Below, piece after piece: positions 1 through 6,646 of a stretch of DNA of 64,000 nucleotides. Below the pieces are notes generated by a model, which saw only the letters and a list, made by a program, of their open reading frames with translations, ran no database searches and was not told the DNA's origin. The translations under genes were made by a program, and so were the position numbers. How positions within the stretch are numbered: position 1 is the stretch's first letter; each line of letters starts with the position of its first letter. Source of the stretch: CAZHDB01 sp964531225. Its GTDB lineage: Archaea; Thermoproteota; Thermoprotei_A; Sulfolobales; Desulfurococcaceae. The DNA is taken from NCBI GenBank assembly GCA_964531225.1, contig CAZHDB010000004.1:1-64000 (forward strand), in the 5' to 3' direction.

Positions 1-284
1 ATTCTAATTTTGATATTATAAGATATGATTATAAAATTGAGAAAAAACTTCCATTAAAGCCTGAAGAAGTAGATATAATTTTAAAATTAAACCCCATAAG
101 ACTCGAAGGAAGCGTTGTATTTACATTACCCATTTACATTATAAGTTATAAAAATTATTCAACAGATGAAGGAACTGTTGATGAAGAAGTATATGTTGTT
201 GCTCCTTATATAAGTGATGAATATGTGGGTTATGTAGAGGAAGTAGCTATTATGACTACTTCACCTAGCGAGGAATCTATGTGA
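1..284 (+). CDS. 3' end of a hypothetical protein (partial)
   Basis: An open frame enters from the left edge and ends at TGA 282-284, giving about 93 residues of the C-terminal end of a protein whose start lies outside the window. The visible part is rich in Glu, Ile, Val and Tyr, mixes charged and beta-prone stretches, and has no membrane segment or motif I recognise. The next gene starts 22 bp downstream on the same strand, so the two are probably co-transcribed. The frame is supported by the lack of stops and sensible composition only. Function unknown. Confidence 0.6.
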   Translation, partial: SNFDIIRYDYKIEKKLPLKPEEVDIILKLNPIRLEGSVVFTLPIYIISYKNYSTDEGTVDEEVYVVAPYISDEYVGYVEEVAIMTTSPSEESM

Positions 285-306
285 TTATTAGGTGAAATAA
301 TAGGTC

Positions 307-897
307 ATGAATAGACCATCATTATTCCATTATCTACACGAGATCATATCTATAGTATTTGCTGCACCGTTTATTGCCTTATATGTTTTATTTATACTAA
401 ACTTTCAAACAATTATAGATAAAAAGGATCTAGTTATAGGGTCAATATTTCTAACAATAATACCTTTAACCATATCCATGGCATTCTCTATGTACTACGG
501 TATTGAATGGGATTATAGGCAACGAGAAAAGAGAATTATTCCCCTAGCATTAATCAATATTTCGTATATAGTTTTATGTGTTTTATGGACAGATAGGGGC
601 TTTCTCGAAATATTTCTCTCATTTTCTTACCTAATGAATGGCCTAGTATCATTGATTATAACAATGCGGTATAAAATAAGTATACATATAATAGGCATAT
701 CTGGTCCTGCAACATATTTTTTATTAATTAACAGATATAGATATGCGATATTATTCTATGCGATTGGTATTATAGTCGCAATTTCGAGGATTAAGTTAAA
801 AAGACATAGCATAGACCAAGTAATAAATGGGTATATAACCTCTATAATTACAACGGTAATGAGCTATGTTATTTTATCGGCGATATATAATGTTTAG
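307..897 (+). CDS. Hypothetical polytopic membrane protein
   Basis: This 196-residue protein is mostly hydrophobic, with about six predicted membrane-spanning stretches separated by short loops carrying Arg and Lys. It should sit in the cytoplasmic membrane. No family motif was recognised. ATG 307 is preceded by a GGTG at about 292-295. Its last codons overlap the start of the next gene, which encodes a secreted or anchored protein, so the pair is probably translated together. Function unknown. Confidence 0.7.
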   Translation: MNRPSLFHYLHEIISIVFAAPFIALYVLFILNFQTIIDKKDLVIGSIFLTIIPLTISMAFSMYYGIEWDYRQREKRIIPLALINISYIVLCVLWTDRGFLEIFLSFSYLMNGLVSLIITMRYKISIHIIGISGPATYFLLINRYRYAILFYAIGIIVAISRIKLKRHSIDQVINGYITSIITTVMSYVILSAIYNV

Positions 898-1543
898 GCC
901 ATTGATAGCATTGATAATATTAATGCTTACAGCATCTTCGATTACAGTCGCATCAAATACTCCCCATATTTATTATAAAGTATCTTACTCTATTGAAGTA
1001 GATAATAAAGTATTTGAAAAGGAGTTCTTTGTAATATTCTATCCATTAAATAATTCTATAGTCATTAATAATACTTTACTTTCCCAAACAACAATAGAAA
1101 TAAAGGAATATGGAATAAAAATAGATCTAGTAAATGAAGAAAAAGAAGGAGAGGTAATTCGTGATTTTACTATCCAAGTAGATGAAAGACTCGAGAAGTT
1201 TGATGTGCTCCATATAATCCAAAAATACAGGCCATATTTTATTGAATTATATTATGAATTATCATCTGGTATTTTAATTCAAGCAGATATATATGATCTT
1301 GAAGAAGAGGCCACGCCAATAGGAATAATATTCCTATATAATTATACAGTAACATTAAACAAAATATATACTCAGTCAACATCACCCCTAAATACTTCAT
1401 CTATTATTATTTCTAATACCAAGACAAATACATCGCCTACAAATAATCAAGACCAGTCATTTGCAGCTATTCTACCTATAGTACTCTCACTCACAATAAT
1501 TTTTGTAGTCTTCACTATATTATACTACTTAAAAAGACAATAG
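890..1543 (+). CDS. Hypothetical secreted, membrane-anchored protein
   Basis: The protein of about 217 residues begins with a signal peptide-like stretch (MFRPLIALIILML) and ends with a Ser/Thr/Asn-rich linker followed by one hydrophobic C-terminal segment and basic residues. This is the usual layout of an archaeal surface protein held by a C-terminal anchor. Its middle is beta-rich and has several N-x-S/T sites that could be glycosylated by the STT3 enzyme encoded at 23850. I chose ATG 890, inside the end of the upstream gene, because it opens directly into the signal sequence; ATG 866 in the same frame would add eight residues. No domain recognised. Confidence 0.7.
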   Translation: MFRPLIALIILMLTASSITVASNTPHIYYKVSYSIEVDNKVFEKEFFVIFYPLNNSIVINNTLLSQTTIEIKEYGIKIDLVNEEKEGEVIRDFTIQVDERLEKFDVLHIIQKYRPYFIELYYELSSGILIQADIYDLEEEATPIGIIFLYNYTVTLNKIYTQSTSPLNTSSIIISNTKTNTSPTNNQDQSFAAILPIVLSLTIIFVVFTILYYLKRQ

Positions 1544-1611
1544 CTTAACTCTTTATTACTATCTAAACATATGTATATAAGTAATAAAGGCCATTAGATT
1601 GGAGAAATATA

Positions 1612-2328
1612 ATGTCGAGATTTTGCATATATTGTGGAACAACCGGGACTGAGGATAATCCAGTTGTTAATGGAATTTGTCTAAAATGTATGCTAGAGAG
1701 AAAGAAATTGATTAAATTAAGAAAAAATAGTATAAAAGTCGACATTTGTAAAATCTGTTATTCTATAAAGATCGGTTACAAATGGTTTGAAACATCTGGA
1801 TTCGAGGATGCAATATCAAACATCATTGATAGTATAGTACCTAAATTACTAATGCCCAGCTCTAGAGAACAAGTATTTTATATTAAGAAATATGAATTCG
1901 TTACAAAGGCGTCATGGAAGACTGTGGTAAGATTATACATTATAACATTCTTTGGAGGAATTCAAATAGAGGTGCCACTTGATATAACTATTTTCTTAAA
2001 TCCTGTAAAATGTCCGAGGTGTAGAATGTATGATAGTAGAGAATTTGAGGCGGTTGTCCAGATAAGAGGATATTCACCAGGTTATATTTCCCAAATACTT
2101 GAGAAAATATTTTTAGAAGATAGGAGATTATCAAGAGACTTTATTGACTCTATTAGTTCTAATGACGGTATAGACATTTATTTCTTTACTCACGGAGCAG
2201 CCCGTAAACTAGCCCGTAAACTAGCAAATATTCTAAACGCTCATATCGTAGAGACATATGAGGAGGCTGGTATGAGAAGTGGTAAGCAAAGGGCTAGACT
2301 ATACATTAGTGTGAAACCCAGGGAATAA
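1612..2328 (+). CDS. NMD3-like zinc protein (60S/50S subunit export/maturation family)
   Basis: This 238-residue protein has the cysteine layout of archaeal NMD3-family proteins. There is an N-terminal CxxC (CIYCG) paired with CLKC about 22 residues on, a CKIC near residue 45, and a CPRC near residue 138, which together suggest two zinc ribbons. In eukaryotes NMD3 binds the large ribosomal subunit; the archaeal role is inferred to be in ribosome or translation factor handling. ATG 1612 follows a GGAG at about 1600. It is a stand-alone gene followed by an Lrp-type regulator with its own promoter. Confidence 0.8.
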   Translation: MSRFCIYCGTTGTEDNPVVNGICLKCMLERKKLIKLRKNSIKVDICKICYSIKIGYKWFETSGFEDAISNIIDSIVPKLLMPSSREQVFYIKKYEFVTKASWKTVVRLYIITFFGGIQIEVPLDITIFLNPVKCPRCRMYDSREFEAVVQIRGYSPGYISQILEKIFLEDRRLSRDFIDSISSNDGIDIYFFTHGAARKLARKLANILNAHIVETYEEAGMRSGKQRARLYISVKPRE

Positions 2329-2360
2329 AACCCACTTCTAATTAATTCTTTTAATAAGAT

Positions 2361-2368
2361 TTATAAAG
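2361..2368 (+). promoter_or_regulatory. TATA box of the Lrp-type regulator gene
   Basis: TTATAAAG in the short gap after the NMD3-like gene fits an archaeal TATA element. A transcript would begin about 25 bp downstream, near 2388. That lies after the GTG at 2374 and before an AGGTG (2391-2395) and TTG 2404, which is why the later start was chosen for the next gene. Confidence 0.45.
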
Positions 2369-2403
2369 AATTAGTGGGAATACTTCGATTAGGTGTTTAT
2401 GCA

Positions 2404-2928
2404 TTGGATGAATTTAAACAGGAAGATCTAATACTTATAAGAGAATTAGTTAAGGATGGTAGAACTAGCTTTAAAAGATTATCTGAAATTACGGGATTAT
2501 CCTATACTGCAATTAGGGAGAGAATTAATAGGCTTAGAAGAAACATGCTTATTGATATAAAACCTCTTGTGAGTCCAAGACTATATGGGTCAGTTGGTGC
2601 TGTTGTTAAAATAAAAACTCGTCGACCATATGAATTAGCCGAAATACTCTCTAAATGCAATCGCATAATATCATTAATTATTAATAATAAAGGATTAATT
2701 ATAACGATAGTAGCTCAGACAAAAGTTGAATTAACGTATACATTAGAACGCTTAATTACTCATAATAAATATGTTGAAGAATTTGAAATAGAATATGGAA
2801 AAGTGCCCGATTCTATACTTATCCCTCTTCGCAATCATAATCCATTATGCAATCCATGTATAGCGAATGAAAAATATGGATGTAGTGGATGCTTTCCGGT
2901 TCTTCGAATGAAGAATACTACAAAGTAA
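2404..2928 (+). CDS. Lrp/AsnC-family transcription regulator with C-terminal cysteine cluster
   Basis: The N-terminal 60 residues form an Lrp/AsnC helix-turn-helix (LIRELVKDGRTSFKRLSEIT, then a recognition helix around YTAIRERINRL). A ligand/oligomerisation-type alpha-beta region follows. Unusually the C-terminus carries CNPC-x7-CSGC, a four-cysteine cluster that could bind zinc or an iron-sulfur centre; this is not part of a plain Lrp protein. The frame is open from GTG 2374, but TTG 2404 with AGGTG at 2391-2395 fits the TATA box at 2361 better. It is monocistronic and converges on the small gene at 2962. Targets unknown. Confidence 0.8.
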   Translation: MDEFKQEDLILIRELVKDGRTSFKRLSEITGLSYTAIRERINRLRRNMLIDIKPLVSPRLYGSVGAVVKIKTRRPYELAEILSKCNRIISLIINNKGLIITIVAQTKVELTYTLERLITHNKYVEEFEIEYGKVPDSILIPLRNHNPLCNPCIANEKYGCSGCFPVLRMKNTTK

Positions 2929-2961
2929 ATATAATAGATTATAATCCATAGTAAGTAAACC

Positions 2962-3264
2962 CTAAATGAATTCGTTCTTTAAGTATTCTTCATCATATAA
3001 TCCATAAACTCCTATCCTGTATACTTCTTCAGCCTCTTTATCACCTAGAACAATCTTAGCTAATTTTAAAACGCTATTTACAGTAGGGTTTCTCCTTAAC
3101 CTATATATGAGCCTTCTTAATTCAGGATGTTCATACATAGTCATTCTTAATATTTCTTCAAATAATTTTCTTCCATCACTATTTAATACGTCATTATGAA
3201 AATACCGCCTATATCCAAGTAAAAGCTTATACAATAAAGCTTCAATATCCTTACCGAATTTCAT
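2962..3264 (-). CDS. Hypothetical small helical protein
   Basis: A protein of about 100 residues, rich in Arg, Lys, Glu and Leu and predicted mostly helical, with no cysteine or membrane motif. Its ATG at 3264-3262 overlaps the TGA of the upstream DUF2797-like gene in an ATGA arrangement, which implies translational coupling and a related role. An ATG six codons earlier is possible but would lie inside the upstream gene. No family recognised. Confidence 0.65.
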   Translation of the reverse strand: MKFGKDIEALLYKLLLGYRRYFHNDVLNSDGRKLFEEILRMTMYEHPELRRLIYRLRRNPTVNSVLKLAKIVLGDKEAEEVYRIGVYGLYDEEYLKNEFI

Positions 3265-4238
3265 CTGATGACACCAAGGCAATTTACATGAAGCATATTC
3301 TTTGACTTTATTAAGTAATATTCATTACTATTACGGCTAGCGACCATTAAATATCCTGCCCAATACTCTATAACTTCGAGATCTTTACCCTGTATATTTA
3401 TCATTTCTATCTCTCTAGCTTTATTATAGTACGCTATATCGATCGAAGGCATTATTCTAAAGATAGTCCTCTGGTCAGGTAATGGAATATTTAAGGCCCT
3501 ACTAATTTTTTCAATTATAGATAATAGTCTCTTAAAGCTATATCTGGGTGGATAGGACAATATGTCCTTTAGTGATCTTTTCCGGGGTTTCTCAGATAAA
3601 CCATGTAAACTGCCTATTCTCATCTCATATTCCCTAATAGTATAGGCACTACTAGACTCCATAAGTTTAGTAGCGATTACATGTGGCTGTTCAGCTATTC
3701 TATCATAGAGTCTCCAGCTACGTGTAGTACCAACCTTAACACCAAGGCCATAGTCTAATAGATATAGTGAGTACATAATTGTTTTACCGAATATGTCGTC
3801 TAATCTTTTACAAGCCCCTAAGCTATGGATTCCTCCACCACTAAAGCATCTTGAATAAATGGCTCTCAAACTATCACTGTGTTCTCTGCAATAACCAAAA
3901 CTAGATAACGGCTTCTTAAGACAATATATTCTTTCTAGCGGATTATCTCTTCTATCAAGATAACCACTATGCCAATGGCAATATTCATTAGTAGGCGGTA
4001 GAAGCTTTATATGGTCTCCAGATACGACAACATCTAAACTTCCATCACCCGGATCTTGTATTATTATTCCCTTAAAAATACTCCGATATTCCTCAATAAC
4101 ATCCTCGCCTATATTCTTCAGACCTAGAAAACGATCTAGTCCATTCAATCCAAGAGTTCTTCTATTAAAGAATCGTGACTCAATTAGAAACAGTCTTGGA
4201 ATATATCCAGACGTATTCTTCACCATAGAATTTTTCAT
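3261..4238 (-). CDS. DUF2797-like cysteine/histidine-rich protein
   Basis: The 325-residue protein has the features of DUF2797. Around residues 85-125 it carries CHWH, then YCLKKP, then GYCREH, a Cys/His pattern able to bind zinc. This is followed by a GxxxKVGTTR-like segment (LGVKVGTTRSWR) and an (A)EQP motif (IAEQPHVIATKL), which resemble a GIY-YIG-type core as reported for this family; the resemblance is inference. It follows adenylate kinase by 12 bp on the same strand and is coupled to the small gene at 2962. No biochemical role is known to me for the family. Confidence 0.7.
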   Translation of the reverse strand: MKNSMVKNTSGYIPRLFLIESRFFNRRTLGLNGLDRFLGLKNIGEDVIEEYRSIFKGIIIQDPGDGSLDVVVSGDHIKLLPPTNEYCHWHSGYLDRRDNPLERIYCLKKPLSSFGYCREHSDSLRAIYSRCFSGGGIHSLGACKRLDDIFGKTIMYSLYLLDYGLGVKVGTTRSWRLYDRIAEQPHVIATKLMESSSAYTIREYEMRIGSLHGLSEKPRKRSLKDILSYPPRYSFKRLLSIIEKISRALNIPLPDQRTIFRIMPSIDIAYYNKAREIEMINIQGKDLEVIEYWAGYLMVASRNSNEYYLIKSKNMLHVNCLGVIR

Positions 4239-4250
4239 TATAGTAAATAA

Positions 4251-4940
4251 TTAAATTACTGATATATTAGGTTTACACGGTTGGATCTTTAGAATGTTTT
4301 TATCAATTAATATTTTTTCTAGTATAGGGATTGTTTTTAAACTGCCAACAGTGTTGTCAATCTTTATTAATATACCCTTGGAGCTATAATAGTCGATAAT
4401 AGGCTGAAATGTTTGGTAATATACTTCATACCTCTTCCTAATTACCTTCGGATCATCGTCTCTTCTTCTCACAAGAGGAGTTCCGTCATCATCACATAAC
4501 ATATCATTTTTTGGCGGGTTAAACTTTAAGTTATATATGCGCCCACATCTTGGACAAACATATCTAGAACTAAGTCTTTCTACAGCAATTTCCATGGGAA
4601 CATAAATATATATAGCTGCATCAATAACTGCAAATTCATCTAAAGCTTTGGCTTGAACAATAGTTCTCGGGAATCCATCAAGTATGAACCCATTTCTAGT
4701 GTCTGGCTCGTTAAGCCTCCTACGAACAACTTCAATAACTATTTCATCAGGAACTAAGAGGCCTTTTTCAATGTACTCTCTAGCTTTCTTACCAAGCTCC
4801 GTCCCTTTTTCGATCTCGGCTCTGAAAATGTCACCAGTACTTATATGTGGAATACAGTATTTCCTCGAGAAATATTTGGCAAATGTACCTTTACCTGCGC
4901 CTGGGGGTCCTAATAAGACAATCCGCATAGTGTTCGCCAT
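4251..4940 (-). CDS. adk: Adenylate kinase
   Basis: The enzyme interconverts ATP plus AMP and two ADP. The P-loop GPPGAGKGT lies near the N-terminus, followed by STGDIFR (AMP site), GFPRT, and a lid holding CPRC plus a later Cys and Asp, the zinc-stabilised lid of long-type kinases. A C-terminal extension of about 20 residues follows the usual end. I use ATG 4940 (MANTMRIV); ATG 4928 (MRIVLLGP) is equally plausible and a TTG at 4958 less so. It heads a minus-strand run with the DUF2797-like gene and the small gene at 2962. A TATA-like element lies at about 4981-4988. Confidence 0.95.
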   Translation of the reverse strand: MANTMRIVLLGPPGAGKGTFAKYFSRKYCIPHISTGDIFRAEIEKGTELGKKAREYIEKGLLVPDEIVIEVVRRRLNEPDTRNGFILDGFPRTIVQAKALDEFAVIDAAIYIYVPMEIAVERLSSRYVCPRCGRIYNLKFNPPKNDMLCDDDGTPLVRRRDDDPKVIRKRYEVYYQTFQPIIDYYSSKGILIKIDNTVGSLKTIPILEKILIDKNILKIQPCKPNISVI

Positions 4941-5024
4941 TTTTCTACAATCTAACAATTATTAGGTATATAGAATTTTAACTATAAAACTATATGATTA
5001 TAGATAATGTTATAGGGAATAAAT

Positions 5025-6290
5025 TTATGGAATTAGTCTTGTCCGATCTCGTACAAATATTGTTGCAAGTCTTACATTCTCTAGGCCGAGCATACTCATC
5101 ATTAATCTTTCAATACCTAGTCCAAAGCCTCCATGCGGAGGCATACCATATTTAAATGCTTCGAGGTAGAAACTGAAGTTTTTTGGATCAAGATTCTTGA
5201 GTCTAAGAGCTTCTACAAGCTTTTCATATCGATGTTCACGTTGTCCACCACTGGCTATCTCAAGACCTTTGTAGTCAAGATCAAATTTTCGAGTATGATA
5301 GTTATCCTCTTCTCTCATATAGTAGAATCCAGTAGCAGGCCATGGAAAGCCAACTATATAGTATATGTTGTGACCTCTTTCAGCCATTATCTCCCCAAGC
5401 TTCTTTTCAGCGGACTCGCTAAGATCTTCGCCCTCAGGAACCTCTATGCCTTCGCTTCTAAGTATATCAATGGCCTCTTCGAATCTTAGTCGCTTAAACG
5501 GTGTCGTTAATGGGTCAATACTTACGCCAAGTATGTCTAGCTCCTCCTCAGCCTCGGAACGTACCTTATCAACAATGTATTTGACAAGGTTTTCCAAAAG
5601 CCTCATAACATCTTCTTCGCTATGTATGAATCCAATTTCAGCATCGATCCCCCACGATTCATTAAGATGGCGTGTAGTATTGAATTTCTCTGCTCTAAAA
5701 TAGGGTGTAATCTCGTAAACGCGTGGAATACTAGACATGAGTATTTGTTTATACAATTGAGGACTTTGACTAAGATAAGCTTTATGTTCAAAATATTGTA
5801 TTGGGAAGAGTGTAGCACCTCCCTCGGCACCAGCTGCTACGATTTTTGGAGTATGTATTTCAAGGAATCCGTTTTCTTCAAAGAATTTTCTAGCACTACG
5901 GAGAATGACGGATCTTATTCTAATAAGTGCCTTTTCAACGGGATTCCTAATCAATAAGTATCTATACTTGATCCGTGTATCTAGTAATGTTGGTACTTTA
6001 CCAGCAGTGTCAACTGGTAATGGCTCTAGAGGCTCTGCATATACCTTAATATTCTTTACAAGATATTCTATGCCTCTTTTACTCCTTTGTTCAGGCGCTA
6101 TTTCCCCTTCGAAACATATGGCTGTACCTATTGCTAGTTTTTTAGCCTTCTCATAAAGCTCAGGGTCTCGATCCTCCTTTAGAACTATAACAGCAGGCCT
6201 TACATGTTCTCCTACGCTTAATTCAATAATAATGACCTTACCAATAGCTTTATGTCTTATTATCCATCCACATACACGTTTACTCAACAT
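5025..6290 (-). CDS. aspS: Aspartyl-tRNA synthetase (archaeal type)
   Basis: This class II synthetase charges tRNA(Asp). The catalytic core is well conserved: AGAEGGATLFP and SQSPQLYKQ, motif 2 (FRAEKFNTTRHLNE), IASGGQREHR, and motif 3 (GFGLGIERLMM) near the C-terminus. At about 421 residues it is normal for the archaeal form. The N-terminal OB-fold domain is divergent: after GWII the usual Gly-Gly/Arg-Asp segment of archaeal AspRS is not evident and no Trp or His is seen at the tRNA-discriminating position, so it cannot be called discriminating or non-discriminating by eye. An AGGTG sits just before ATG 6290. GTG 6296 is the alternative. Confidence 0.95.
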   Translation of the reverse strand: MLSKRVCGWIIRHKAIGKVIIIELSVGEHVRPAVIVLKEDRDPELYEKAKKLAIGTAICFEGEIAPEQRSKRGIEYLVKNIKVYAEPLEPLPVDTAGKVPTLLDTRIKYRYLLIRNPVEKALIRIRSVILRSARKFFEENGFLEIHTPKIVAAGAEGGATLFPIQYFEHKAYLSQSPQLYKQILMSSIPRVYEITPYFRAEKFNTTRHLNESWGIDAEIGFIHSEEDVMRLLENLVKYIVDKVRSEAEEELDILGVSIDPLTTPFKRLRFEEAIDILRSEGIEVPEGEDLSESAEKKLGEIMAERGHNIYYIVGFPWPATGFYYMREEDNYHTRKFDLDYKGLEIASGGQREHRYEKLVEALRLKNLDPKNFSFYLEAFKYGMPPHGGFGLGIERLMMSMLGLENVRLATIFVRDRTRLIP

Positions 6291-6421
6291 ATACACCTAG
6301 GCAAAACAATACATACTACGTAATAAAAGAATTATCCCTTCCATAATTAAAATAAATAGTTATAATAACTGATAATTAATTCAAATAATTTATACGCGGT
6401 CTAAAGAAAAATTAATATAAA

Positions 6422-6430
6422 ATATATAAG
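6422..6430 (+). promoter_or_regulatory. TATA box of the structured RNA candidate
   Basis: ATATATAAG lies about 25-28 bp before position 6454, where the paired 5' end of the GC-rich RNA begins. That spacing fits an archaeal TATA-to-start distance and supports plus-strand transcription. Confidence 0.45.
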
Positions 6431-6453
6431 ACATAGAAGCTTAAAATAAAAAT

Positions 6454-6643
6454 GTAGCCAGTCACTCGGAACCGCCAGCTACCCCGGAAGCCCGGGCAGT
6501 CCAGAACATGAGCATTACAATGATTGTTTTGGGCAATGATATGCCTGGGAATAAAAACCACTAGCTGGCGGTTGCTCCCCCGGCAACGGGGGAGTGGGTT
6601 CTCCGGGGTGGCACCGGGGACCCGGAGACCCCCGAGTGGGCTA
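6454..6643 (+). ncRNA. GC-rich structured RNA candidate, about 190 nt, class unknown
   Basis: This is a strongly GC-rich island in AT-rich DNA between convergently placed flanks. It folds by eye into a closed structure. TAGCC (6455-6459) pairs with GGCTA (6638-6642) and CACTCGG (6463-6469) with CCGAGTG (6632-6638 region), forming the terminal helix. AACCGCCAGCTA (6470-6481) pairs perfectly over 12 bp with TAGCTGGCGGTT (6562-6573). A hairpin CTCCCCCG-GCAA-CGGGGGAG (6575-6594) has a GNRA loop, and TCTCCGG (6600-6606) pairs with CCGGAGA (6622-6628). Inside the long helix are a CCCGG/CCGGG hairpin and a possible TCCAG/CTGGGA stem. I find no RNase P or SRP hallmark. A TATA box 25 bp upstream favours the plus strand, but T-rich tracts follow on both sides, so orientation is not certain. 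Confidence 0.7.
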
Positions 6644-6646
6644 AAG

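Noticed and set aside
4684..4965. Plus-strand frame opposite adenylate kinase
   Set aside because: It lies wholly antisense to adk and has no motif or ribosome binding site of its own.
6454..6643. RNase P RNA or SRP RNA identity for the structured RNA
   Set aside because: Neither strand contains the conserved RNase P segments (AGGAAAGUC-like, ACAGAA...GGCUUA-like) or an SRP helix-8 hallmark, and it is too short for the usual archaeal SRP RNA.
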